The notes under the pieces were generated by a model. The model saw only the letters and a program-made list of their open reading frames with translations, did no database searches and had not been told where the DNA came from. A DNA stretch of 64,000 bases from Thalassotalea agarivorans. Its GTDB lineage: Bacteria > Pseudomonadota > Gammaproteobacteria > Enterobacterales > Alteromonadaceae. Location of the stretch: positions 2,829,046 to 2,893,045 of the forward strand of contig NZ_AP027363.1 in assembly GCF_030295955.1 (NCBI RefSeq), given 5' to 3'. Position numbers and translations under genes: made by a program. This document shows, one piece after another, positions 17,252-29,755 of the stretch; position 1 is the first letter of the stretch, and each line of letters starts with the position of its first letter.

Positions 17252-18223
17252 TTATGCGCGATCAAATGGGAACGTGAGTACTTGTTTTATATTGTTTTTA
17301 TTTAGAGCAAGCATGGCCAACCTATCTACACCTAGGGCTACTCCAGAACATGTTGGCATACCATTTTCCAGTGCACTAATGAAACGTTGATCAATCGGCT
17401 TTTTAACCAGATTCAACTTATTTCTCATCTCATTATCATGTTCAAACCGTTGTAATTGCTCAAAACTATCCGTTAATTCTTGAAAACCATTAGCTAGTTC
17501 AACACCTTTAAAGTAACACTCAAATCGGTGTGCAACTCTTTCATCCTGTTTCGATACTTGCGCAAGGGACGCCTGGCTTGCCGGAAAGTCATAGACAAAG
17601 CAAGGATGTGTTTTACCGATACAAGTCTCGACAAATTCAGCAAATATAAACTGCAATAACGTATCAATACTTGTTTCTTTGTCTAACCAATCGTCTAACT
17701 TATTTTGTTCCAATAGAAATGATTTTAATTGTTCTATTGTGGTTTCAAGCGGGTCAATACCTGTAAATGTTAAAAAGGCTGTCTGATAGCTGTACTCTTC
17801 AAAAGACTGACTACCCAATAAGTCTGTAAGTAGAGATTTAATCTCTTCTATTAATTGTCGATAATCAAAACCCACTCGATACCATTCCAACATGGTAAAT
17901 TCTGCATTATGAACCTTGCCGTTACTTTCATGCCTAAATGATTTTCCTAAAAAATAAATTGATTCGTAACCGTTAGACAATAAACGCTTCATGCCAAATT
18001 CTGGGGAGGTTTGCAAATAATAGGTTTCTGTTTTTCCACTATTCGAAAAATCAAAAGATGTACTAAAGCCCTCCAAATGTACATCTGTTACTGTCCCTTT
18101 AGATAGCAGTGGAACTTCCACCTCTATGACATTTAAATGATAGAAAAATGCTCTAATTTTAGCTAATAATGCGGCTCTATCTTTTGCAGTTTGCCAATCC
18201 ATTGTAGATTGCCATTCATTCAT
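17252..18223 (-). CDS. epmA: Elongation factor P (R)-beta-lysine ligase
   Basis: Class II lysyl-tRNA-synthetase-like enzyme (PoxA/GenX) that attaches (R)-beta-lysine to EF-P, helping ribosomes pass proline stretches. 323 aa, the usual length, with no anticodon-binding domain. Class II motif 2 is seen around FRHESNGKVHNAEFTMLEW, and motif 3 near the C-terminus is GVALGVDRLAML. The VEVPLLSKGTVTDVHLEGF region is the motif 1 neighbourhood. Its partner epmB and efp are not in the window. Confidence 0.95.
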   Translation of the reverse strand: MNEWQSTMDWQTAKDRAALLAKIRAFFYHLNVIEVEVPLLSKGTVTDVHLEGFSTSFDFSNSGKTETYYLQTSPEFGMKRLLSNGYESIYFLGKSFRHESNGKVHNAEFTMLEWYRVGFDYRQLIEEIKSLLTDLLGSQSFEEYSYQTAFLTFTGIDPLETTIEQLKSFLLEQNKLDDWLDKETSIDTLLQFIFAEFVETCIGKTHPCFVYDFPASQASLAQVSKQDERVAHRFECYFKGVELANGFQELTDSFEQLQRFEHDNEMRNKLNLVKKPIDQRFISALENGMPTCSGVALGVDRLAMLALNKNNIKQVLTFPFDRA

Positions 18224-18400
18224 ACAGTGGCCTAGGTTTAGTTGATGTTATTTAATTGTGCATAATAGCAAGGTCTTTAACATAATTCCCTTTCTATACG
18301 CTGATTACCATTCACTAGAGACAATAGTGAGTTATGTAAGATTGCTACATTCCTTACTTTTGGTTAAATTCAAAAGAAACATATTTTACTAGGTTCAAAA

Positions 18401-18787
18401 ATGACTATTGCAAAAGCCTTTATCTACTTTACCGCTATTGTCTTTTTCGGTTACGGTGTCCTTTTTCTTGTCAAGCCAGGGGAGCAATTCTATTGGCTGA
18501 CACATCAAGTCATTATTGAAAACAACGCTTTTATAGATCTAAGAGCGACATATGGCGGCTTCTCAATCGCCATTGGTATTTCTCTATTTTACTTAGCACG
18601 ACAAAACGCATTGATAAAACTAGCACTAGCTTGGATAGTAATATTGATGATTGCTATGGGTGGTTCCCGTACTATGGGCATGATTATTGATGGCGAAGCT
18701 AACAATTTAATGATCGCTTACCTAGCTTCTGAGATATTCGCTGCAATCTTTGCTTTTTGGTTACTGAAACGATTAGATAATAAATAA
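18401..18787 (+). CDS. DUF4345-like four-helix membrane protein
   Basis: A 128-aa hydrophobic protein with four predicted transmembrane helices (about residues 5-25, 47-65, 71-90 and 103-123). The LRATYGGFSIAIGISLFYLA segment after the first helix is the feature that suggests the DUF4345 family. Function unknown. ATG at 18401. It stands alone between epmA and the repeat array, convergent with the rRNA operon. Confidence 0.7.
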   Translation: MTIAKAFIYFTAIVFFGYGVLFLVKPGEQFYWLTHQVIIENNAFIDLRATYGGFSIAIGISLFYLARQNALIKLALAWIVILMIAMGGSRTMGMIIDGEANNLMIAYLASEIFAAIFAFWLLKRLDNK

Positions 18788-18823
18788 GTCACATCATCCA
18801 CGTTTTCATTGCGGGTTGCGAGC

Positions 18824-18942
18824 CTCGAGCTACGTGCTGCGTGTAAAAGAACCTACTTTCCTTGTTCCCTTAAGCAACGCGAACCTATAAAGCTGGAGAT
18901 CCCGTGTAACGACATCACGGGATGACGATGCTTTTTTCGTTC
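18824..18942. repeat. Intergenic repeat, copy 1 of 3
   Basis: Shares with copies 2 and 3 the order cgagc..gtgtaaaa, ttccttgttccct, taagcaacgcg, then a hairpin flanked by ggagatcccg and gggatgacg. The hairpin arms here are ATCCCGTG (18899-18906) and CACGGGAT (18916-18923). Non-coding. Confidence 0.8.
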
Positions 18943-18957
18943 CTATTCTGCTACGTG

Positions 18958-19062
18958 CTTCGAGCTGTGTGCTGTGTGTAAAAAGACTCCACGTTCCTTG
19001 TTCCCTTAAGCAACGCGAACCAAAAACGTTGGAGATCCCGTATCATAGTACGGGATGACGGT
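18958..19062. repeat. Intergenic repeat, copy 2 of 3
   Basis: Second copy. The hairpin arms are ATCCCGTA (19035-19042) and TACGGGAT (19049-19056), so one base pair has changed on both sides relative to copy 1. The block GACTCCACGTTCCTTGTTCC is shared with copy 3. Confidence 0.8.
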
Positions 19063-19117
19063 GTAAGAACTAGCTATAGGCTATTAGCTTTATGCGATAA
19101 GTAAAAACGATTCATAC

Positions 19118-19233
19118 TTCGAGCTTCGTGCTGTGTGTAAAAAGACTCCACGTTCCTTGTTCCCTTAAGCAACGCGCACCAAAAACATAGGAAATCCCGT
19201 ATCATAGTAGGGATGACGATGTTTTTCTCGTCC
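19118..19233. repeat. Intergenic repeat, copy 3 of 3
   Basis: Third copy, very close to copy 2 over the first 60 bp. The hairpin is damaged: one C is missing from the right arm (TAGGGAT), leaving ATCCC/GGGAT paired. It ends just before the rRNA terminator. The 503-bp gap 18788-19290 holds these copies and the terminator and no gene. Confidence 0.78.
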
Positions 19234-19245
19234 CTTTTTTATTCC

Positions 19246-19276
19246 AAAAAAAAAGCCTGACATAAGTCAGGCTTTT
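19246..19276 (-). terminator. rRNA operon terminator
   Basis: Stem AAAAGCCTGAC / GTCAGGCTTTT with loop ATAA and A/T runs on both sides. It lies about 14 bp beyond the 5S 3' end and terminates minus-strand transcription. Confidence 0.88.
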
Positions 19277-19289
19277 CTTAGGAATAAAA

Positions 19290-19405
19290 GCTTAGCGATG
19301 TCCTACTCTCACATGGGACCTCCCACACTACCATCGGCGCTGCTGCATTTCACTTCTGAGTTCGGCATGGGATCAGGTGGTTCTACAGTGCTATTGTCGC
19401 TAAGC
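19290..19405 (-). rRNA. rrf: 5S ribosomal RNA
   Basis: About 116 nt. Conserved 5S segments are seen in reverse complement: CCGAACTCAGAAGTGAAA (loop B/C region) and GATGGTAGTGTGGG. The ends GCTTAGCGAC and GTCGCTAAGC pair to close helix I. Ends are estimated to within a few bases. Confidence 0.93.
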
Positions 19406-19613
19406 AAAAACTTTGTACATGGATGTACTTATGTCGCGATGCCATGGAAGGCAAGGAGCGACGTCTATCCATCTACTTCAATATTGGAAAACTAATAGTT
19501 AATACTCAATTCTTATCGATTCAATCAATCGTTACATACGAGGCCTACATGGATGTAGGTCATCAGGTACCTGTCTGGAACATGGTACGTGGCCTAAATC
19601 ATTTAGGTGTTGT
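19406..19613 (-). other. 23S-5S spacer with two TGGA-loop hairpins
   Basis: 208-nt spacer with no tRNA. It contains GTACA-TGGA-TGTAC (19415-19428) and CCTACA-TGGA-TGTAGG (19544-19559). A third relative lies in the 16S-tRNA-Ile spacer. Confidence 0.6.
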
Positions 19614-22498
<2,885 letters not shown>

Positions 22499-22898
22499 AT
22501 ACAACCCTAAATAATCTACCGATTATTTGCTGTAAGCTGTCAGCGATAAGGCGATAACGAAAAAATCATTAACGCTTTACGGCTAAAAACCTAAAACAAC
22601 ACGGATGTGTATGTGGACTGATTGCGCTCATAATGAGCTTCTTGAGTAAGAATTTTGAGAACGTCTTAATAAATTAAAACGTTATCTGATAAGTCGTTAA
22701 ACTTATCGTGATACATAACAAGGAAGATTATGTATCAAGTTGGTATTTATAGCGCGACACTATAAACACCGGGTATTAATATCAGCTTTCCAAATTGTTA
22801 AAGAGCATGTTCCTTAAAGAAACTAAATCTAAATAGTCGCTCAGTTTGTTGAACTGGCCATTTAGATTTAATTTCTAGCGTAAGAGAGTATGTGAAAT
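22499..22898 (-). other. tRNA-Ala to 23S spacer with boxA
   Basis: 400-bp spacer without genes. A boxA-type antitermination element TGCTCTTTAACAA lies at 22790-22807 on the minus strand. Sequences flanking 23S should pair as the RNase III processing stem; I did not verify the pairing base by base. Confidence 0.65.
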
Positions 22899-22974
22899 TG
22901 GTGGAGCTAAGCAGGATCGAACTGCTGACCTCCTGCGTGCAAGGCAGGCGCTCTCCCAGCTGAGCTATAGCCCC
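22899..22974 (-). tRNA. tRNA-Ala (TGC)
   Basis: 76 nt on the minus strand, from GGGGCTATAGCTCAG to an encoded CCA end. The anticodon loop CTTGCACG gives TGC. The TTCGATCC T-loop is present. It lies in the 16S-23S spacer after tRNA-Ile, the classic order. Confidence 0.97.
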
Positions 22975-23171
22975 ATATTTCTATGGCAGGTCTGAGCAGA
23001 CTTGAACAAAAACAGGCCGACCTCACCGCTTTTTATAGCTTCGCGACGGGGTGCGCTCTATTGAGTATGCATGTTCTATCCAATCATTTAGGATGAATAT
23101 CGTTAGTTCTTTTATGGCGACGTTTACTTTAGCTAAACGAGTCATGAAAAAATGACGATAGGCGCCTAAAT

Positions 23172-23248
<77 letters not shown>

Positions 23249-23307
23249 TCTGCAGTTTCATTTCTTCTCTTACATTCGTTATCAAAGCAATTTGTGTGAA
23301 CACTCTT

Positions 23308-23323
23308 GGTACATGGATGTACC
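23308..23323. repeat. TGGA-loop hairpin in the 16S-tRNA-Ile spacer
   Basis: GGTACA-TGGA-TGTACC, a 6-bp stem with the same loop as the two hairpins in the 23S-5S spacer but with swapped outer pairs. Confidence 0.6.
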
Positions 23324-23383
23324 TGTGTCGATTTAACACGGATGTTATATTATCGACCGATAATGTTGTTTCACCTTTCAAGA

Positions 23384-24925
<1,542 letters not shown>

Positions 24926-25209
24926 AAAATCGTTTGTGTATCGATAAATCGATACGATGCTCAATGAATATTAATCGTCTCCGCTTTTAAAAAAAGCAGA
25001 AGCAAAAAACTGACAAAAGCGCCTAATCAATATAAACATTGATTTAGACTTTGTGTCACTCACTGAGTTAATTATTTGGTAAAACCAACATTAACGTGAG
25101 TGCCCACACAAATTGCTTGATAACTATTTGTTAAAGAACGATTCTTGCGAATCTCGCTAAACATCACACTCGTGTTCAGCGTGTGCTCTACCGTTGAGAG
25201 CGGATGCGC

Positions 25210-25237
25210 ATTTTACGCGCCCCTGTTTTGATGTCAA
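25210..25237 (-). promoter_or_regulatory. rRNA promoter, proximal
   Basis: On the minus strand: TTGACA (25237-25232), a 16-bp spacer, TAAAAT (25215-25210), then a GC-rich discriminator GCGCATCC. Such discriminators are typical of growth-rate and ppGpp/DksA-controlled rRNA promoters. Confidence 0.75.
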
Positions 25238-25357
25238 CCTTTTTTACAAAAAAACTTTAATTTATTTTGTGAGGTTTTGTTAACTGCTTAATAACCATAT
25301 TCGCTTACTAAACTTATCAAAACAGCTTCTTGGCTTGTCCCCGAGAAGTGGATGCGC

Positions 25358-25385
25358 ATTTTAGGGATTTTTTAGGTCAATGCAA
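25358..25385 (-). promoter_or_regulatory. rRNA promoter, distal
   Basis: On the minus strand: TTGCAT (25385-25380), a 16-bp spacer, TAAAAT (25363-25358), then the same GCGCATCC discriminator as the proximal promoter. An AT-rich stretch upstream could act as an UP element. Confidence 0.7.
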
Positions 25386-25617
25386 CCCCTTTTTTAAAGT
25401 TTTGGTTTGTTCGCTCAATAAACCAACAATAACGATGCAGAGCAAATATCCATAACTGTATGTAAAGCAAGCATTATTAATGCTTTAATATTGATTTTAT
25501 TAGAATTTTTATTCAAATAGTTGCACTTCATAAAAAGCTCGGTAACATAAGACATGCAGCGTTATTTTCTTTTACTACTGCATATAACAAAATTTAGAAT
25601 AATAATTAGGTATAACT

Positions 25618-26058
25618 ATGAATAATCGTCATCTTATAACGATATTAATTGCCATTATCTTAGGCACCATCGGGTACTTTGTATTTCCTTATGTTTTAAC
25701 TAACTTGTCACACCAAGGTGCAATCGGGATATTAGTAGGCGCGTTACTTTCTCCTTATATAGTTCAAGCTATTTGCAAGGATGCCAATAACACCAATCAA
25801 GATATTAAAACTTTATATGTTGGCAATCTGCCATACAGAGCTAATGAAGCAGCGGTTCGCACCTTGTTTTCAAACCACGGTTATGTGCACTCTGTTAGAC
25901 TTATGAAGGATAAGCAAACAGGCAAAAGACGTGGATTTGGTTTTGTGGAAATTGCTGCAAGCAGTGCAAAAAGCGCGATAAATGCGTTGAATGATTCAGA
26001 GTTTCAGCAACGCACTCTAAAAGTGAGAGAAGCTAAAGAAAGACCAGAACATAATTAA
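25618..26058 (+). CDS. Membrane-anchored RRM RNA-binding protein
   Basis: A 146-aa protein joining two hydrophobic helices (about residues 5-27 and 35-52) to a single RNA recognition motif (about 61-138). RNP2 is LYVGNLPY and RNP1 is KRRGFGFVEI, with the aromatic residues needed for RNA stacking. The topology would place the RRM in the cytoplasm next to the inner membrane. Stand-alone bacterial RRM proteins are often cold-induced RNA chaperones (cyanobacterial Rbp type). The membrane anchor suggests mRNA or degradosome tethering, but this is inference. ATG at 25618. A terminator follows the gene. Confidence 0.85.
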   Translation: MNNRHLITILIAIILGTIGYFVFPYVLTNLSHQGAIGILVGALLSPYIVQAICKDANNTNQDIKTLYVGNLPYRANEAAVRTLFSNHGYVHSVRLMKDKQTGKRRGFGFVEIAASSAKSAINALNDSEFQQRTLKVREAKERPEHN

Positions 26059-26080
26059 AGAAAAACATAGACGATTAATT

Positions 26081-26106
26081 AGGCCCCATTATATGGGGCT
26101 TTTTTG
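26081..26106 (+). terminator. Terminator of the RRM-protein gene
   Basis: Stem GCCCCAT / ATGGGGC around TAT (26083-26099), followed by T6. Confidence 0.88.
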
Positions 26107-26241
26107 TATCTATTACTAAAATAACTATAAATCTGGGTACAAAGCACAATCTTTTATAGTTTTGTATTTGTTAACACGGTTTTTATGGACAACTAAAAAT
26201 CTATCAGTAGAATTTGCGCGTTTCCATAAAGAGGGTAAAAA

Positions 26242-27336
26242 ATGTTCGACCACATTAAGGCAGAAAACTACGAGTCACAATTAGCATCTAAGCAAGCTAA
26301 AATGCGCGAGCTTTTTGAAGATATGGATATGCCAACGTTTGACGTATTCACGTCAACGCCTCTTAACTATCGCCAACGCGCCGAGTTTCGTGTTTGGCAT
26401 GACGGGGACGACTTGTTTTACATTATGTTTAATAGTGAAACAAAGGAAAAATATAGGGTCGATCAATTTCCTGTAGCTAGTCTAACCATCAATAAAGCGA
26501 TGGAAGCACTTATCACTTACTGTCGCCAGAATGAAACATTACGACGTAAATTGTTCCAAGTAGATTTTTTATCAACCAAAAGTGAAGAATTACTGGTCAG
26601 CCTGCTTTATCACAAGCCGCTCGATGACAATTGGCAAAAAGAAGCCGCATTACTTAAGGCTGAATTAAATAACATTGCACCAACCAATATTATTGGTCGA
26701 TCGAGAAAACAGAAAGTCGTAATCGACAAAGATTTTGTCAATGAAACACTGACTGTTAATGGTCAGCAGTTTCATTATCAGCAAGTAGAGAATAGCTTCA
26801 CTCAACCCAATGCTGGTGTAAACGAAAAAATGCTGACCTGGGCGCAAAATGCCACAAAAGGGCTAGGCGGAGATTTAATCGAGTTCTACTGTGGTAATGG
26901 CAATTTTAGTATTGCACTTGCACAAAACTTTGACCGTGTATTAGGAACAGAAATTAGTAAATCTTCCGTTTATTCCGCACAGGAAAACATAAAAAGAAAC
27001 AATCTTGATAATGTTGATATTGTCAGAATATCGGCGGAAGAGTTTAGTCAAGCTATGGCTGGCGAAAGAACTTTTCGTCGCTTAGCTGATTTTGATTTGA
27101 CCACATACAGCTGGGAGACTGTGTTGGTCGATCCGCCGCGCGCAGGATTAGATGAAGACAGCTGCAAATTGATTAGCCGCTTCAATCGTATCATTTATAT
27201 TTCGTGTAACCCGGCAACATTAAAAAATAATCTAAATGTTCTGCTGCAAACACACACGATTGAAAACTCTGCGCTATTTGATCAATTTCCCTATACGGAC
27301 CACATAGAAATGGGCGTTGTTCTGGTTAAGAAATAA
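26242..27336 (+). CDS. trmA: tRNA (uracil-5-)-methyltransferase
   Basis: SAM-dependent enzyme making m5U54 in the T-loop of tRNAs. 364 aa, matching E. coli TrmA. The SAM-site segment is DLIEFYCGNGNFSIALA (about 211-227). VDPPRAGLDE is the family DPPR motif. The catalytic cysteine is in IIYISCNPATL, with the general-base Glu near the C-terminus in HIEMGVVL. There is no TRAM domain, which distinguishes it from RlmCD. ATG at 26242 after GAGGG. Confidence 0.97.
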   Translation: MFDHIKAENYESQLASKQAKMRELFEDMDMPTFDVFTSTPLNYRQRAEFRVWHDGDDLFYIMFNSETKEKYRVDQFPVASLTINKAMEALITYCRQNETLRRKLFQVDFLSTKSEELLVSLLYHKPLDDNWQKEAALLKAELNNIAPTNIIGRSRKQKVVIDKDFVNETLTVNGQQFHYQQVENSFTQPNAGVNEKMLTWAQNATKGLGGDLIEFYCGNGNFSIALAQNFDRVLGTEISKSSVYSAQENIKRNNLDNVDIVRISAEEFSQAMAGERTFRRLADFDLTTYSWETVLVDPPRAGLDEDSCKLISRFNRIIYISCNPATLKNNLNVLLQTHTIENSALFDQFPYTDHIEMGVVLVKK

Positions 27337-27342
27337 ACGCAC

Positions 27343-27957
27343 CTATTTTTTATAGCGCGCGTTGTAATCTGCAGCGCCGCGCGCAACGATTCGAAGTTGC
27401 TGAATTGTGCGCATCGCTATGATTTCTCTTTCCTTACTATTAGCGTCCAACGCTTCTGAGCCCGCACTAAAGACTATCGTTACAGCCGCATTCGCCTGCA
27501 AATAAGCGACTTCCACATCCATACTATTGGCAATTTGCAAATAGTCTGAAAGTTCTAGGGTGAAATAACGAATTTCCCGATTTACCGCCGAACGAAACGC
27601 TTTACTTGTTCCTGAGCGTTCACGCAGTAGCAATCTGAAAATATTCGGGCTTTGCTCAATAAACTCCATAAAGGTATGAACAGCGCTCTGTATAACTGAG
27701 CCACCTTTTTCAATGCGTTGCCGTGCTTGACGCATTAATTGACGCAATGTCAAACCTGCTTCATCTACTAAAGTTAAGCCTAACTCATCCATATCTGAGA
27801 AATGTCGATAAAAACTGGTGGGCGCCAATCCAGCCTCTTTGGCTACTTCGCGCAAGCTTAAACTAGAAAAACTTCGCTCAGCACTCAATTGGCCTAACGC
27901 GGCATCAATTAATTGGCGTCTCGTTTTTTCTTTTTGTTGAGCTCTAATACCCGTCAT
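27343..27957 (-). CDS. fabR: TetR-family unsaturated fatty acid regulator FabR
   Basis: A 204-aa TetR-type repressor close to E. coli FabR, which senses the unsaturated/saturated acyl balance and represses unsaturated fatty acid synthesis genes. The helix-turn-helix is at about residues 28-60: [20 protein letters not shown]. The C-terminal ligand domain contains [14 protein letters not shown] and [13 protein letters not shown], typical of FabR. It is divergent from a fatty acid desaturase with a FabR-like operator in between, which supports the assignment. It converges on trmA with a 6-bp gap. Confidence 0.9.
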   Translation of the reverse strand: MTGIRAQQKEKTRRQLIDAALGQLSAERSFSSLSLREVAKEAGLAPTSFYRHFSDMDELGLTLVDEAGLTLRQLMRQARQRIEKGGSVIQSAVHTFMEFIEQSPNIFRLLLRERSGTSKAFRSAVNREIRYFTLELSDYLQIANSMDVEVAYLQANAAVTIVFSAGSEALDANSKEREIIAMRTIQQLRIVARGAADYNARYKK

Positions 27958-28044
27958 TGCGTCTTACTTGTAATAAATAGTGAAGCATAGTTTACAAAAA
28001 ATACCGTTTTAATAGCAACTTAGTAAATCAATCAAGATTGGGAC

Positions 28045-28072
28045 TTGATACTTTTAGCGTGAGAATTAAAAT
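28045..28072 (+). promoter_or_regulatory. Desaturase promoter
   Basis: TTGATA (28045-28050), a 16-bp spacer and TAAAAT (28067-28072). The predicted start of transcription falls inside the adjoining FabR operator. Confidence 0.6.
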
Positions 28073-28090
28073 AGCGTACACGTGTACACT
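28073..28090. promoter_or_regulatory. FabR operator
   Basis: AGCGTACACGTGTACACT is a near-perfect palindrome (core GTACACGTGTAC) that closely resembles the FabR sites of enteric fabA/fabB as I remember them. It abuts the -10 box, so binding would block the promoter. Confidence 0.75.
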
Positions 28091-28104
28091 TAAATTTTTA
28101 AAAG

Positions 28105-29241
28105 ATGACTGATAACAAACCACGCATTATTTGGTTAAACGTAATCATATTTGTTTCTACTTTTCTCGTCGCCGCTATTGGCGTGCCATATCGAGCATTC
28201 ACGCATGGGTTTACTGGACTCGAACTTTTCGCAGCTCTGATTTGTTTTATTTTTTGCGGCATATCTATAACCGCTGGTTACCATAGATTATGGTCCCACA
28301 AAACCTACAGTGGACATTGGAGCGTGAGGTTGTTGTTTGCTATAGGTGGAGCCTTTGCACTGCAAAATAGTATTCTACACTGGGCGTCTGACCATCGTGT
28401 CCACCACAAACATGTAGATAACAACGACAAAGATCCCTACTCGGCAAAGAAAGGGTTTTGGTATTCTCATATTGGTTGGATGTGCCGAGAGTATACTGCC
28501 AGCTCATACAGTGACTACAGCAATGCGCGTGATCTTCAAAAAGATAAAATAGTGATGTGGCAACACAACAACTACATACTATTAGCGGCGCTAACTAATT
28601 TTGGTATTCCAATTTTGTTTGGACTAGCAACGGGCGATGTGATTAACAGCTTACTATTGCTGGGCTTTTTACGTTTAGTGCTTAGCCACCACACAACATT
28701 CTTTATCAATTCTCTAGCACACATTTGGGGTAAACAAACCTATACCGATAAAAACACGGCACGTGACAACGGTGTTTTAGCGTTTTTTACGTTTGGTGAA
28801 GGTTATCACAATTTCCATCATATCTTTGAGAACGACTACAGAAATGGGATCCGTTGGTGGCATTTTGATCCAACTAAATGGCTAATCAAAAGCTTTGCTT
28901 TTTTGGGGTTAGCCACCAAGTTACGAGTAACACCTGAAGATAAAATCAGAAAAGCTAAATTGGCCATGATTCTTAAACGTAGTAAATCTCGCGTCGCTAA
29001 AAAAGCGCTGCCTAATGCTGACCAAATTATAGAAAATTTGCAGCATGACTATGAGCAATTGCTACTGAAAATGAATGAATTTTATGAGGCGAAAAAACAA
29101 GTTATTACCCTAAAAAAGGAACAGTTGTTAGCTGACGTTGAGCATTCTGAATTAATGCACCAATACCAAGAGCTTAAGCAACACTTAAAAATGATGCAAA
29201 AGCATTGGATAAGGCAAGCCCAGGCGGCTTATGCCGGCTAA
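28105..29241 (+). CDS. Delta-9-type fatty acid desaturase
   Basis: Membrane di-iron acyl desaturase that introduces a cis double bond into acyl chains, helping membrane fluidity in the cold. 378 aa. The three His boxes are HRLWSH (about 61-66), HRVHHKH (98-104) and HNFHH (near 236-240), as in acyl-CoA/acyl-lipid Delta-9 desaturases. Hydrophobic pairs lie at about 8-50 and 150-195. The last 80 residues are a Lys/Glu/Gln-rich coiled coil, an extension not needed for catalysis. ATG at 28105 has only a weak ribosome site (AAAG). FabR control is expected. The stop overlaps the next gene by 11 bp. Confidence 0.9.
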   Translation: MTDNKPRIIWLNVIIFVSTFLVAAIGVPYRAFTHGFTGLELFAALICFIFCGISITAGYHRLWSHKTYSGHWSVRLLFAIGGAFALQNSILHWASDHRVHHKHVDNNDKDPYSAKKGFWYSHIGWMCREYTASSYSDYSNARDLQKDKIVMWQHNNYILLAALTNFGIPILFGLATGDVINSLLLLGFLRLVLSHHTTFFINSLAHIWGKQTYTDKNTARDNGVLAFFTFGEGYHNFHHIFENDYRNGIRWWHFDPTKWLIKSFAFLGLATKLRVTPEDKIRKAKLAMILKRSKSRVAKKALPNADQIIENLQHDYEQLLLKMNEFYEAKKQVITLKKEQLLADVEHSELMHQYQELKQHLKMMQKHWIRQAQAAYAG

Positions 29242-29755
29242 AATTTTCTGGATTTTAACCACTGTGGTATTACTGCTGGGGTGCACTAGCACTCCGGCAG
29301 ATACACACTCTCATTCGTTTTACTTAGTCCGGCACGCTGAAAAACAAGACACTAAAGACACCCCTCACTTAACTGAATGTGGTCAGTTACGAGCTCTTTC
29401 GCTGAGTAAGTACCTGTCCGACGCGAATATCAAACAGATTTTCTCCACACAATACAATCGCACTTATGAAACGGCCCTGCCGCTTGCAAAAAAGCAAGGT
29501 TTACCTATTCAGTATTATCAACCACGTGCATTGGCAGATTTTGCCAGTCAACTCCAAAAGATAGATGACAATACGCTGATAGTCGGGCACTCAAACACCA
29601 CGCCTATGCTCGTTAATGCATTGGTTGGGTCAAACTATGCTTGGATTAATGAAGATGAGTACGATGTTTTGTTTAAAATCAATTACACGAAAGAACACAT
29701 GCACGTAGAAAAATTAACACATACATTTACTTGCCCTTTAAAGGGATCTGACTAA
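29231..29755 (+). CDS. SixA-like histidine phosphatase lipoprotein
   Basis: A 174-aa protein of the histidine phosphatase (phosphoglycerate mutase-like) superfamily. It has a lipoprotein signal (lipobox LLGC, Cys18). The catalytic RHG-type motif is YLVRHAEKQD (about 32-41), and the second catalytic His is in LIVGHSNTTP. The Arg in YNRTYETA also fits. The substrate is unknown. The lipid anchor implies a periplasmic face, unlike cytoplasmic SixA. Its start overlaps the desaturase end by 11 bp, so they are probably co-transcribed. Its 3' end overlaps the convergent DUF4136 gene by 29 bp. Confidence 0.83.
   Translation: MPAKIFWILTTVVLLLGCTSTPADTHSHSFYLVRHAEKQDTKDTPHLTECGQLRALSLSKYLSDANIKQIFSTQYNRTYETALPLAKKQGLPIQYYQPRALADFASQLQKIDDNTLIVGHSNTTPMLVNALVGSNYAWINEDEYDVLFKINYTKEHMHVEKLTHTFTCPLKGSD

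Larger units (their letters stand above)
24926..25617. promoter_or_regulatory. rRNA leader and promoter region
   Basis: 692-bp gap. On the minus strand it carries two rRNA promoters (listed) and a leader with a boxA-like GTTCTTTAACAAATAG at 25126-25143. The right end should hold the promoter of the RRM-protein gene, which I could not place. No gene seen. Confidence 0.7.

Noticed and set aside
18824-19233. CRISPR array
   Set aside because: Copies are over 100 bp, imperfect, only three, with no short unique spacers and no cas genes.
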